From assembly GCA_023105745.1 (NCBI GenBank), contig JALGQZ010000009.1:30544107-30608106 (forward strand): a stretch of DNA of 64,000 nucleotides. Direction: 5' to 3'. Made by a program: the position numbers and the translations under genes. The number at the start of each line of letters is the position of its first letter. The stretch's first letter is position 1. Below the pieces are notes generated by a model, which saw only the letters and a list, made by a program, of their open reading frames with translations, had not been told where the DNA came from and did no database searches. This DNA is from Austropuccinia psidii (Eukaryota; Basidiomycota; Pucciniomycetes; Pucciniales; Sphaerophragmiaceae). Shown here one piece after another: positions 34,180 to 47,821 of the stretch.

Positions 34180-36342
34180 CTTAAGTGTCTTTTTCCAGAA
34201 TCAGATTCTTCTTCTTTATCATTCTGGTCCTCTGTTTCCACAATTTCATTGATTTTTGATTTTTTAAGGCAATTATTGGCTAAGTGTCCAATACCTCCAC
34301 ATTTTTAGCACTTTGTTTTCTCATTATTGTTGCGTGTATTGGGCTTGAAGTTTCTCTTGGTTTATCTTTCTTGATAAAAGGTTTTTTTGGACTTTTGATG
34401 TCCAAATTTTTCCAAGTTCTTCCACTTTTTTTCCTTTTCACTATGTCCTCTAGTGCATTGATATACTCTTCTGTGGAGCATGGCTCTATACACCTTCTTC
34501 TCAGGGCATGTTCCAATTCTCCTCCACATTTCTTAAGTATTTTCATGTGTACCATTTTTTGTGACATTTCTGGGTACAGTGCATTTAATCTTTCAACTTT
34601 CTTTAAGAGCCAATTCAAAGGTTTATCCCTGTCTGGGTCAAAAAAGGTATTTTGAAATTCATTCTCTATTTTTTACCTCCAGGCATCATTGGCCCACTTG
34701 GTTATTATTTCTTGTTTCCACCAAGAGAAGGTATTTTTTCCATTTGTTTGCCTTATGCCATAATACCATCTTTTTTCAGATTTCTCAAATAGTGAGTATA
34801 ATATGGCAGTGATTAATTCATCTGGTATGGCATAATCTTCTTGTAACATGTCAATTGTCTTAATTAATGGCATATGGTCATATTTATCTTCTCCTGTGAA
34901 TGTTGGCCATTATTGTAATTGAGGTTCTTCTTTCATTAAGACTTGGTTATTGTATTGATGACTCAAGTCTGTTAAAAATGGATTTGTTATTTCCTCTTTT
35001 GGTTTAACAGGACTTCTTATGTGAGAAAATGGGGTTGATAACCTTGGAATATTTAAGTTAGCCTCATTCTTTTTATCCATTTTCTCAGTAATAAGTCTTA
35101 TTTCACTTTTAATGTCATCTTTCAGAGTCATTCTTACTTCATCACTTTTTCCACATGGTCTAGAAATAATTTTTGGTGTGATGAAGTATTTTCTCCAAAT
35201 GTTTCTACAGAAATACTTAATTTGTTTAATTTTTCTGTAAGATTATCAATGCTCACATCATAATTGATTTTCAAAGTTTTATCCTTGATATCTTTTATAT
35301 CTTTATACAATTCCTGTTGTCCTTGTATTAATTTTTGAATATTGTCAATTAAACCTTTTGTTTTATTATTTTCAACAATAGATTTAATGTTAGAAATCTC
35401 TTTTTTCTTTTGTACAACAATTTTTGTTAAAGATGATAAATTATTATTTATTTCTTGTAAGGATAATAAACTGTTTTTAATTTCTTTAAGAGGTAAAATA
35501 CTATCTTTAATTTCTATTAAAGTATTTACAGCATTAGGATACAAAGTGACTTCTTTGGGAAAGATGGTTGTCTCATTCTTTTCTCCTCTTCGTATTTTAA
35601 TTTCATCAAAGTTCTGGCCATGTTGAAGACATTGTCCATGGCATCTTTTTGGATTTTTGCAATCCTGTAACTTGTGGAATATGGTTTTCTCCAGTTCTTT
35701 TTCTTGTTATTATTCCCTTCTTGGGGAAGTGGGTTGGCTTGGGGCTTTCTGTTAGAAGCTACTTGGGCTTCTTCCTTGGTTTCCTCCTTATTTTTTGCAT
35801 GGTATTCCTTGATCTTTTTGATTTGAGGTTTGGATAATATTAGATTACTCCATTGGAGGATCTAACTATTTCCTCCTCTTTGAGGAATTTCTTGAGGATG
35901 TGCCAGGTGTTCATCACTCCTGGGTGTATTTGTGACAACATTCCCCAATCCTTGTCCTTTTTACTGTGTAGTACTGCTTGTACTTGCTCATTTAAATTTC
36001 TATTTGAGTCACTCATACTTAGTTCTAACTCTGGTTGAGATATTATGGGCATTTCTGGGACTTGCCCTTGGTATAAGGCACTTCCTTGTGTGGATTCTGT
36101 TCCACTGGGGATTTAGCCCTTTCTTTTCCCTTTTGAGGGATAAATTCTACCTCTGATTGCAGCTCCATCTTATTGGATGGAGTACTGGGAACCTCTTCTG
36201 GTAGTCAAAATTTAAGGAATAAAAAAAGATTTCAGGACAAGAACTTCTTTTTATGGCAATGTATAAGGGAGGTACTCACCTTCAGAGTCCTGAATAGTGG
36301 GTCTTGGAAAGTCTAATTTCTTAGCTTTCTTTTTCTTAATGG
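34180..36342 (-). pseudogene. Copy C gag (broken)
   Basis: From 36342 downward: exon 1 remnant ending TIQDSE, intron (36193-36279), GSQYSIQ, basic segment, QIHPGVMNTWHILKKFLKEE (36000-35880), a long coiled-coil-like part (35544-35134: LKEIKNSLLSLQEINNNL), then capsid-like DYAIPDELITAILYSLFEK (34850-34790) and MVHMKILKKCGGELEHALRR (34560-34500). A CCHC zinc knuckle reads KC, stop, KCGGIGHLANNC at about 34265-34315. Frameshifts and stops divide it. Confidence 0.85.
36193..36279 (-). other. Predicted intron in gag leader, copy C (87 nt)
   Basis: Donor GAAG|GTGAGT at 36279, acceptor AGAAGAG|GTTCCC at 36193, branch-like TTGACTAC. It joins QDSE to GSQYSIQ in the phase found in copies A and B. Confidence 0.62.
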
Positions 36343-38980
36343 CATATTATTGGATAAATATATTAATATAACTTATATTATGAAAGAATAATATAATAAA
36401 AAGATATATCAGTATTTGATGATTAATATATTTAAAAGCAGTTTATTATTGATACCAACAAATAATAAAGGCATGAAAATTGATTTCTATTAATAAAAAT
36501 CAATTATTAACTATAATATTAATAATATTAAAGCTATATTTTAATATAAATAGATTCTCTATTAATTGAAAAATTATTAATAGTATTACTAACTATAATA
36601 TCACTAATATTAAAGCTATATTCTTATATAAATACTATTTATGTTAATTGAATAGTTTGTAATAGTGATAATAGAGAGAAACAATTATAATAAGAGAGAA
36701 TAACCTACTTTTGATGCTTAATATAATACCTTTGGAAGGATTTAATGCCAAATAATGTAAATAAAACTTAATTAAATTGTGTTTACAAATAAAAATAAAA
36801 GAAATTACAAATTTTCTCAATTTTTTGTGTAAATGAGATTTTTAAGAGGATTAGAACAAAACAACTGAAAAATTTAAGTAATAATGCCAAGAATGATTAT
36901 TATAGTGAAGATTGCCTTTGGTCTTTGATAATATAAAGGACTCATATATAAAGAATAAAGATTTTACCTTTTCATTTTATTGTTTTATTGTTTTCATGCA
37001 TCTAAGGGAAAAATAAAGTAAAAACAGCTCTATTTATATTAAATACCTCCTTTCTAGGAGATGTGTACCAATGGTATCCACTGGAAATAATCAGTAATAT
37101 AAGGTTTGGTGATGATTACATTATGATCAAACCATCTTATCTCATTATTACACCATAATTTAGAGTTATCACTATAACTCTACGTTTTATGACATCATAG
37201 ACTTGGCAGAAGCCTAAAACCCATGGATTTCATTATTATTAATCATACTCTGATAGTATTCACTAGTTTTATCACTTATATAACTGTTAAACTCAAAATA
37301 AGATTACAGTGGGTGATCATAAATGATCAATATTAAGCTTAAATTTTGATCATTAATAACTTTGAAGTTATACATGCTACAGCTATTCAGAGAGTGAATT
37401 CCAATGGCCTGAAATGTCTTTATTAAATTTCCAAGAGCATCTCATTACATCATCAAAACTGTTTTTTTTTATTTTGCTTGTATCTCATCTTGTCTGTCAA
37501 AATTCATTATTTTAAACTTCAAACCTTGATTTCAGGGGGTTTTACCTTGAATATTATGATACAAATACATCATTATTTACGTATGAACTAATCACATCAA
37601 TATTGATTATTATAATAAAGATTATCTCTTATCTTTGATATTATAGAAGATTTACATATAAAGAATAAAGATTTTACCTTTTCATTTTATTGTTTTATTG
37701 TTTTGATGCATCTGACAGGAAAATAGAGCAAAAAAGAGCTCTATTTTTAGTAAATTTGTCCTTTCTAGAGTCCAATAGGCTTCTAGTAGACGTGTACCAA
37801 TGGCATCCACTGTAAATGATCATTATTTTAAGGTTTAGTGATGCTTATGTCATGATCAAACCATCTTATCTCATTACTATGCCATTATTTAGAGTTATCA
37901 TTATACCTCTACGTTTGATGAAATCATAGGCTTGGGAGAAGCCTAAAATTTGTTGAATTTATAATTATTAATCATAATCTAATATTATTTACCAGTTTTA
38001 TCGCTTATATAGCTGTTAAGCTTAAAATAAGATTACAGTGAGTGATCATAAATGATCACTTTTTAAGCTTAAACTTTGGTGATTGATAAATTGGAAGGTA
38101 TACACGCTAAGGCTATTTGGAGAGTGAATTCTGATAGACTGGCATGTCCTTATCAAACTTCCGAGAGCATTTTATTACATCATCAAAAATCTATTTTTGA
38201 TGATTCTTCTTGTATCTCATCTTGTCTGTTGAAATTCAATATTTTAAACTTCAAACCTTGTTTTCAGGGGGTTTTACCTTGACTATTATGATATAAATGC
38301 ATCATTCTTCATGTATGAGCTATTAAAATATTAATATACACTTTGTTATAGGTTTTGGCCACTTTCACAACAAAGTGCTCAACAGGTCTAGTAACTTTGT
38401 TCAATAAACCCTTACAAGTTATAACCTTGTTTATAGGTTTTAAAAGAAAGCTCATATCTGTGTTTTAAAAGTAATTATGTGGTGACTTTATTCTTGGTTT
38501 ATCTCTCTATCATGTATATTTCAAGAGATATTAGCTAAAAACCATGAATATATGCATTGACCAAAAAAGTGCATATATTCAGCTTAATTCCTTAAGTATT
38601 GACTTTAGAGAATTGTCATAAAATTGTTTTATGTGTATTATTTCATGGGGAATTCAATGGTGAAATTTCATTTTACATTCTGTTTCATTGGTTTCTGAGT
38701 TAAATGAAATTTTATGTCCTTTTTAGGGTATCACTAGTTATTATTCAGGAATTATTGACTTTACAGATATGCCATAAAGATTATATATATGTATCTTACC
38801 ATGGGAAATCTAATGGTGTAATTTATTTCACATGTCTACTCATTATATTCTGAGTTAATTCAGAGTCTGTACATATTCATGGCATTCTAACTAGTTTCAA
38901 GATAATTATTATGAGTATGATTATTATAAAGTTTTCCTTCTGACCTTTCTGGATATGTGGTCATGTCTCGAAAGCTCACA
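36343..38980 (-). repeat. 5' LTR of copy C with internal duplication; inner end deleted
   Basis: The outer end reads TGTGAGCTTTCGAGACATGA on the minus strand (38980). About 690 bp are present twice in tandem (approximately 36890-37588 and 37600-38305), each with its own promoter block. The inner end lacks ...CCTTACA, the primer site and the leader, because LTR sequence abuts gag exon 1 at about 36343. The copy therefore could not prime reverse transcription. Confidence 0.8.
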
Positions 38981-38985
38981 AAAGG
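38981..38985 (+). repeat. Target-site duplication AAAGG (right) of copy C
   Basis: Identical to 28439-28443; both sit in family-2 LTR sequence. Confidence 0.88.
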
Positions 38986-40784
38986 TTAATATTTCTCCAA
39001 TGTATTAAATAATACTGAAAGGAAAGTTTTCACATAAAAATGAATCTTGATGGATTAACAAACATTGGAAAATATTATTTCAAGAGAAAAATATTGAAGA
39101 AGATTCTTATTGAGAAATCTAGAGAAATAAAGTATAAGAAGAATACCCAAGCTTACTTAATTATTAAATTTATATATGAGTTTATTTAGGTCCAGAAATT
39201 GATGAAACCTTTTCAGAATTGATTAAATACAAGAAAAAAACATCAAATCCTTTTTAAGAATGTATGATTGAGATTGTTTAAATTCTTGTGTATGCTTGGA
39301 AAGAAGACTTGCTGATTTACAAAACCAATTTGTTGAAATTTATTAAATTAATTCCAAGTATTAATATACTATTCAAAAAAAGGAATAATTCTTATTTAAT
39401 GTCTTTTGATAGCTAAAATATATAAACATTGAAGATCCTTTCTTTGGATCTGTAAGTAATATAATATTTGAATTTATATAAGCCTATATTCATGATGAGA
39501 TGAGTGATGGGGAAAACAGAAGAATTAGGTTTCTTTTAAGTCTAAAATAGCTCAGAAAGGTTCACAAAGGTGCAAAATGAGAAAATGTTTTACTATTGTT
39601 ATTTATGGGTACATCACATGCTGTCCTGTAAGATTATTTTAAGTAGTTAATTTGGTGATTCTATGTTGATACCAACCCATTCATGGTTAACAAATGATGC
39701 AGTTACTAAATTGAATCTTATCTTCTTTGTCAAATTTTTTAATCTTTTTGGAAATTTCCTTACAGGCTGTACTTTATGTGAATTTTTGAATATTCAGTGT
39801 TTCAAATTGAATTATCAAAAATAGACTGAAAGTAGAGCTTTTCATTGAAATTATAAATTAAAAACTATTTATGGGTTGAGTTTAAAAATGATTCCCATTT
39901 TCCCTATTGGGCTTGATGGTTGTAGTAATTTATTAATTATTTTATTTACAATGAATCCTTCAGCATGTTCCTCATTTTCTATGTCATGAATGCTAATAGC
40001 ATGATAACAGCTGGTTTACATGGGTAATTCAATGGATAATAGTGGAAAAGGGGCTTAAATTAGTCTATTGGCTTATTATTTGGAAATGATCAAAATATGC
40101 ATTATAACAGGATTTCAAGGTGCTCATTACCTCCTTGAGATGTCAAATTATCAACTTCTCTTCTATTTCTCATGAGTTGATGAGACTTAGACTTATTGAA
40201 AAGGCTGCCAAATTCTCTCATTAAAATCAATTTATTTAAGCTCTAGAGCTGTCTCTGCCCAAAAAGCCTCAGAAGCTTGGTACACTGGCTCTATTTAGTG
40301 TCTTTTGTACACCTTGGCAACTTTATGCATTAAATTAGTTGGTAAGTATTGAAGACTTATACTCAGTATAGGTGTGGAAATTCTTTATGTAAAAAAATAA
40401 TTCCATGTGTTATAAACATGAAAAACACTAGTTTTGGTGTGTATGTAATATGTCATTTGTCAGGATCCCTATATTTGGGTGTGAAAATGGCGAAAAAACT
40501 ACAACACAAAGAATTTGTGTTGTATTTGTAATGAGTTGTTGCATCATTTTAAATTCTTAAATATCTTAGAGCCAATTCAAGATTATTTACCTTATGGAGC
40601 TAACCTAGGTGAATTTTGGTGTTGGATTTAAATTTAGTCTTGAATCCATGGACTTACATACTGAAAAAACTATTCATATTTCTCTTTTTTGAAAATGAGA
40701 AATTTTGAATCTTCATATTCCAATAGATATTTAGAGTTATCTGTGTCCTGTTTCTTTTATGCAAAATATACTTTGAGGCTCAAA
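38986..40784 (-). repeat. Family-2 LTR, outer part (3' LTR of the pol remnant above it)
   Basis: It aligns throughout with 45912-47816 and 58067-60162. Minus strand starts TTTGAGCCTCAAAGTATATT at 40784 (TGTGAGCC in the other copies), preceded by the purine run GAGGAAAGGTAA as polypurine tract. Together with 28236-28443 it makes one family-2 LTR of about 2 kb that copy C entered. Confidence 0.8.
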
Positions 40785-40849
40785 TTACCTTTCCTCAAAA
40801 AATACAATTTTCCAAAAATTTCATGATAAGAAAAACAAAGTCCCAAGGG

Positions 40850-42117
40850 GGTTGAAGTGCACTTTAAAACTTCCTCATGTTACCCATATCAAGTAAATGA
40901 AGCATATTATCCAGGTATATTGAGACTTTGGGCCTTATTTCATGAATAAATCCTAGAAATTCATCTGAGTCAGTTATATCCTTTGAAGCGAAGCACTCAT
41001 ATTCATGTGGGTTTCCATATCTGACTAAGTATTCTCCAAGATTTTTTCACTCAATCTCTCCTTTCTCAAAAAATTTGATATCCTTTAAGATTAATCCTTT
41101 TCCAATGGGGGAACTTCAAGAGGATTTCAGTTCCTTAGGGGAAACAACTATCTATTAATTTATCTTCAATTCTTAAGAATGCTGGAAGTAAGAGTGGAGT
41201 TCTTATTATCAAGCCATTATTTGAGCTCTAATTGGACTCCATCAGATCCATTCAGTGCTCAAACAATAAAGCTTCCAACAGGGTATTTTTTTGGATTTTT
41301 TGGGCCCCTTATTATTATTTAAATTCAACATTTAAGCTAAACCTAGGTCTCCAATTTTGAAATCTGGGGTATTTCGCATCTATTTTTGCCAAATTGCAAA
41401 GTTTCAGTAATAATTTTTAAAGTATGTATTCTTAATTTTCAAATAATAAGTTTGAAACTAGAAGAAATTGGGTGAATATCAACTATGTCTTTTCTCAATG
41501 TTTCAAGTAGATTTTTTGATTTCCAATCTTCTTCCAGAATTTCAGGCTTCTTCCTATTGATCAATGAATTGAGGCTTTGTAAGCAAATTCCAATTCTATA
41601 ATTAAATTGCACCATTTATTTTTAGCACCATCTGATTCTTTAAATTCTAGTTCATAAGAAAAAATTATTCTCATCATTCCCCCACATGTTTAATCCATTC
41701 TTTCAGCCCAAAAATAAGTCTGAGTGTGACAGCCTTTTGGAAAGGATGTTTTGGCTTTGAAAGCCTTTTCAATATTATTCCACAGAGATGATTTGAATTT
41801 TGGATATCTTCCACTAATGTTAGTCTTAAATAGAGAGGTATTTCATATGACTCCATTCCAGATAAGAAGGGAAGTATCCAAAGCTGTGTCATATTTATAC
41901 AGTGGAAAAGATCTGGAAATTTTTCCATACCTTTCCACTATCTCTAGACATGAATTGAGGCTCTTGTCCCTACCAGGTGGTAAGTCTGTGACCCAGTCCC
42001 TATGATCTCTTTTCCTTGGGGAGTTAGGCTCTTATATGTGGAGCATATTTTTACAAATATTTTTCTTGTAATTCTTTTAGCTTTCTAGCATATATCAAAA
42101 TTATGGAAGTTCTCAAT
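40850..42117 (-). pseudogene. Family-2 integrase core and C-terminus (relic)
   Basis: Minus-strand frames give DWVTDLPPGRD (about 41990-41960), SGRYPKFKSSLWNNIEKAF where active copies have SDR.PKF (about 41830-41780), ILNQTYFWAERM (41720-41690) and PDFKIGDLGLA, NNNKGPKK (41380-41300). Many stops and shifts. It is diverged from family 1 but clearly the same type of Ty3 pol. A solo LTR cuts it at 42118. Confidence 0.75.
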
Positions 42118-44080
42118 TGTGAGCCTTTGAGATATGACCACATATCCAAAATGGTCACAAGAAAAACTTTATAATAATTATACTGATAATAATTATCTTA
42201 AAACCAGTGAAAATACCATAAATAGGTATAAAATTTGGGTTAACTCAGAATCAAATGAGTAAGCATGTGAATTAAGCTACACTATTAGATTTATCATGGT
42301 AAAATACACATATATCATTTTTATGGCATATCTGTGAAGTCAACAATTGCTTAATAATAAGTAAGAATACCCTAAAAAAGGCATAAAATCTTATTTAACT
42401 CAGACCCCAATGAAATAGCATGTGGAATGAACTGCACCGTTGGATTCCACATGAAAAACTACACATAAAATGTTTTTATGAAAACTCTCTAAAGTCAATA
42501 ATTAAGGAATTAAGCTGAATATATGCACTTTTTTGGTCAATGTACACATTCATGGTTTTAGCTAATATCTCTTGAAATATACATGATAGACAGTTAAACC
42601 AAAGGTAAAGTCGCCATGTAATTACTGTACAAGCACAGATATGAGCTTTATTTGACAATCTATAAACAAGGCTATAACTTGTAAGGGTTTATTGAACAAA
42701 ATTACTAGAGCTGTTGAACACTTTGTTGTGAAAGTGGTCAAGACTTATAGAAAAGTGAATATTAAGATTCTACTAGCTCATATGTGAATGATGATGTATT
42801 TTTATTATAATATTCAAGGTAAAACCCTCTGAAATCAAGGTTTGAAGTTCAAAATATTGGATTTCAACAGACAAGATGAGATACAAGAAAAATAATCAAA
42901 AATAGATTTTTGATGATGTAATAAAACTCTCTTGGAAGTTTAATAAGAACATTCCAGGCTATCAGAATTCACTCTCTGAATAGCTTTAGCGTGTATACTT
43001 TTAAATGTATCAATGATCAGAGTTTAAGCTTAAAAATTGATCATTTATGATCACTCACTGTAATCTTATTTCAGGCTTCACAGTTATATAAGTGATAAGA
43101 CTTGTAAATAATATTAGATTATGATTAATAATGATAAACTCAACAAATTTTAGGCTTCTCCCAAGCCTATGATTTCATCAAACATAGAGTTATAGTGATA
43201 AATCTAAATAATGGCGTAGTAATGAGATAAGATGGTTTGATCATGACATAATCATCACTAAACCTTAAGCTACTGATCATTTACAGTGTATACCATCAGT
43301 ACACATCTACTAGAGGCCTACTGGACTCTAGAAGCGACAAATGTACTATAAATTGAGCTCCTTTTACTCTATTTTCCCCTCAGATGCATCAAAACAATAA
43401 AACAATCAAATCAAAAGGTAGAATCTTTATTTTTTATATATGAGTCTTTTATATTATCAAATATCAGAGATAATCCTTATTATAATCATCAATATTTATG
43501 TGATTACTCCAATTGTTCATTTGTGTTCTTATAATTCTCTTAAAAATCTTATTTCCATGCAAAAATAAGGAATATTTGTAATTTCTTTTTTTTATTATTT
43601 GTAAATACAATTCAGATAAGTTGTATTTACATTATTTGGCATTAAGCCTTTCAAAATTATTATATTAAGTGTTAAAAGTAGGTTATTTTCTCTTATTCTA
43701 ACAATTTCTCTCTATTATTACTATTTATAATTTTTTAATTAATACAAATAGTATTCATATTAATATATACCCTTAATATTAGTACTATTATTGTTATCAA
43801 TTGATTTTTATTAATAAAAAACAATTTTTTTAAACCTTTATCATTTGTTAGTAAAAATTATAAAGAGCTTTTAAATATATTAATTATTTAAATATTAATA
43901 TATTTTTTTATTATATTATTATATTTATTTAATAATATACTTATTTTTACACCATAATCATAATAAGTCTTTTTTATTATAGTTATTTTTATCTTATTTC
44001 TTTCACTTATAAGGACATTCAGAGTACAATAAGTAAAATATTAGTAATTTTTACTCTTTTTTTCATGGTCAAACCTTACA
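42118..44080 (+). repeat. Solo LTR, family 1 (1963 bp), TSD TCAAT
   Basis: Starts TGTGAGCCTTTGAGATATGA and ends TTTCATGGTCAAACCTTACA. TCAAT occurs on both sides (42113-42117, 44081-44085), so it is a true insertion followed by LTR-LTR recombination. Promoter TACTATAAAT (43345) and TCAG initiator (43380-43383) are present; the hairpin is partly decayed (42515-42546). Confidence 0.93.
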
Positions 44081-44810
44081 TCAATGATTTCCTTCCTCCA
44101 ACAAGACTGTCATGCACATGATCTTACAAGATCAGGTTTTCTATATCCAGGAAGGTGTCCAGAGTAGATACTGCCATGGAATTCTTTGAGTATTCTTATA
44201 TAAGGTATCTGCCATAAAGCACCCCACACTGCAATTCTTAGTCCTTTGGTAAAGGATTTCATCAAAAAGCTGAGTTTTACATCATAAAATTCACATTTTC
44301 ACAAGTAATCCAAGGAGTTACTAACCAAAGCTTCTTTAAAATATTTCTCAAGGATTTCAGTCATACTCTTAAATTTCTTTCCCATTCGTAAAGCTTTGCG
44401 ACTTCCTCAAAAAATTATCTACCATCATCAATGACTTTGATACCTTCAATGGGAATTTGAGGTTTAGCTTCTAAGGGTACATAAGCTGAATTGTCAGATT
44501 CATTGTCCAAATTCCACCTACTAAGGCCATCTGCATTCTTATTAATTCTTCCTGGTAATGGAGAATAGTCATATTCTCTCAGTATCCTTGGATGGCTTTC
44601 TACCACATCCACATTTGCCTATTTGGAGTTTTCATGTTCTGAAATGACTCAAATGTATTTCAATCAGTAATAAAATTTGAAACACTCTCATTAAAATATT
44701 AACAGAGTTTCTCCAAGGCCCAATCAAAATATAAGCATTCCATCTGTCTTTAACTGACATATTCCATACCATATTTTCACCAACCTCAAGCTTATAGTAT
44801 ATTTAAGAAG
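44081..44810 (-). pseudogene. Family-2 RNase H end and integrase zinc-binding domain (relic)
   Basis: Continues the reading direction of 40850-42117 across the solo LTR. Minus-strand frames give RQMECLYFDWALEKL and VSNFITD (RNase H, 44790-44660), GRINKNADGLSRWNLD (RNase H end, 44560-44500) and the start of the HHCC domain near 44130. Confidence 0.78.
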
Positions 44811-45911
44811 AAATAAATTCCATCCAAAAGCCAACTTAAATTGATTTTTTATGCCATTATTTCAATTTTACATTAATAAATTGCATTTCATAAATAATAC
44901 CATGGAATAGGAACCAAAAAGGCAGTATACCTTTTGAAAAATAAATTCAGTTTTATTATGCATATGTAAAAAATCAAGCTAAAAAAAGCAAGGTACCACC
45001 CTGTAAATTACACACCCAAGCCCATTTTACACCCTTCCTATAGCTACTGAGCCCATTAAGTTGAATTAAACCTGAATTAATTAAGCAGAAACACCATATA
45101 TAGACACAGGAAAGTCAAATTATTTCAAGCCTCAACCCACTGGAGGTCCTGAAAAAATCCCCCATAATAGCCACATGAATAATGCAGTATCTTACCACAG
45201 TAACACCACTCAGAGAACTGAAACAAAACTTTCTTTTAGCAGAAAATAGAAATAGAATCTTATGAAATGAAATGTGTCACTTCATTTGTCACATACTCAA
45301 TCAAATTCAAATCTTTACACCATTAAACCCTCATTAAAGTCATAACTAAAAAGCTTCATTGGATAAACAGCCTTATTCAAATCTCAGTCACCTTATTTAC
45401 ACAATCAAACACAACTGTGCAGATGATTAACCATATGGCCATACATATAATTTATCAAAGAAACATTTCACCATCTCATGCAAAACAGTAAATCCATCAG
45501 TTCAAGAAATAATCACCTTACCTCAATTTAAAGTTTAGAAATAAACACAGCCATGAGAGCTTTATAGATTACACATCCACTTCTACCAAGCCTAAAATCT
45601 GCTGTATGAAATTAAAGTCCAAAGTCATCATTTGATATCAACAATAACAGAATCTTATCAAGTCATAGAAAATAGGCTGTGAAAAATAAAATAAAAATCA
45701 CCTCCTTCCTCAAAGTAAAATCCCAAAATATAATGTTTTGAAATGCTTACCAAGATTGAATTATGTGACAGGTTTTAGGCTGTGCAGGAGGAACATTATA
45801 CCTGAACATAGACTCACCTTTCATATGCAAAAATTCAAGAGAAGCTGAAGGGGGAGAAGACAGGTTCCATGGAAAGCCCCCTGGGCTCTCAAAAGCTGTA
45901 AGTAGAGGGGC
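44811..45911. other. No recognised gene
   Basis: A 91-codon minus-strand frame (45747-46022) overlaps the family-2 LTR boundary and is not a gene. No motif recognised otherwise. Confidence 0.4.
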
Positions 45912-47816
45912 TGTGAGCCTTGAGGTATATTTTACATACCCAAATAGGTTACAATTATCTTTAAAAATACTTTCTGAACCATGCATAACCCATAATTCAT
46001 GCACATATTCAAAATTCATCATTTTTTGATTTCAGAAAAGATGAATAACTTTTTATTGAGTAAGTAAATCCATGGATTTAAGGCCAGATTTGAATTCTAC
46101 ACATACATTCACCTAGGGTAGCTCCTTAGAGTGAATAAGCTCAAGTTAACTCTATGCGGTGGTAATATGGAAAATACTTCAATACCACATAAAAGAATTG
46201 TAAAAATTTTTGTTTTTCTCAATTTCACACCAAAATAATGGGAATGAGACCAATACCATGTTACATATACAGTAGAAATAGTGTTATGAATGTTTGTGGC
46301 ACTTGATATCATGGTATTTGTACATACACATTTGGTACATCCATAGTGGATATCAGTCTTTAAACCTAAATTTCTATTTTGACGTGAAAAATAGTCAAGG
46401 GGAACAAAAGACATCAAAGAGAGCCAGTTTACCCAAATTCTGAACCCCCTTAGGCATGGATAGCTCTTAATATTGAATACATGGCTGATCCTGTGCCAAT
46501 TAGTATACTAAAACCTTTTTGGAACTTTGTTACCAAGTTAAAATCTCATTGAATCATTAGAAAATTGCAAATAAGCTGCTATTTTGATGTGCCAAGGAGG
46601 TAAAAAGCAACTTAGACTCCTGTAACAATTTCAATTCTTAATAATTCTCCATGGATAAACCCTAAAAGAGTAATCAAACCCCTTTCTGGACTAGTATACA
46701 TTGATTTACCTCATAGCAACCAGTAATGTAATGCTATTTGCAATTCTATGTAGAATTGAGGTAAAAACTTCTAAAATTCATCAAAAATACAATTCTTAAT
46801 TAATTGGACTGAAACTTTTAGGACCAATTGAGAACATTATGATTCATATATAAGCCAAGAAAAATTAGAATTTTGTAATTAAAATAAAAGATTTTCCTTA
46901 CAGTCCATTTTTCAAGATTCCACATGAAACACCAACTCTTCAAAAATTCACAGAAAGTACAATCTGTGATGAAATTCCCAATAACTTTGATATCTTTGAG
47001 AAATCAATAGCTATTTTGAAATAAAGTAAGATTAAAGATTGTTACTCCTTTTATTCTGAACCATAAATGGGTTGGTAGTCATGTGAAAGCATCAATTAAA
47101 TAATTATGATAATCTTACATGACAACAGATGATGCAATCAATAATCCAAAAAGGTTTATTGTTTTCTCACTCACTGGTTTTTCAGTTTTCTCAATGAAAC
47201 ACCTCTGTGAGCTTTTTTTGACTTAAAAGAGGCCTTCTCTTGCTGTTTTTTTCAAATCATCACATTATTCAATTATACCATTATTACCAACAAGTAATTA
47301 TTAGTTAATCTTTTCTTAAGTGTTTTTTTCTTTCAGAATCAATCAGAAAGACTTTTAATAATACAAATCAACTATATATTGTTGTAATCTTGCTATAAAT
47401 CAATTTTTATTGTTCAAATCCACAATTACCCATCAAATCTCTCTACTATTATCTTTCAATAAGTTATTTGGATTATTAGTGATTGATTTATCTTAATTCT
47501 TAAAGTTTTTCTCTAGTAAGAGTTTTCTTCAAGAGTTATCTTTATAATTATTCTTGTAAAAGATAATTATATATTGAAATAGATTTATTATCTTGATAAA
47601 GAAGTTTTTATTGAATTCTTCTTGTAATTGATTCTTGTAGACAATTACTGCTTACTGTTATAATCACTAGTAGTATATAACAAGTAAAGGAAATAATCAA
47701 GTAATTAACTATTTAATTCATATTATAATAATTTTCATTATTCTATTTCATAAGATCAGTAATAGTACTTTTGATTAATAGTAGTATTATCAATGGTTGC
47801 ATAGACAAATCTTACA
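45912..47816 (+). repeat. Solo LTR, family 2 (1905 bp), TSD GGGGC
   Basis: Starts TGTGAGCCTTGAGGTATATT and ends GCATAGACAAATCTTACA. GGGGC flanks it on both sides (45907-45911, 47817-47821). It defines the full family-2 LTR; its termini resemble those of family 1 while the middle is unrelated by eye. Confidence 0.9.
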
Positions 47817-47821
47817 GGGGC

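Noticed and set aside
33500..34655. Several plus-strand frames in copy C
   Set aside because: They lie antisense to protease and gag, which have recognisable motifs.
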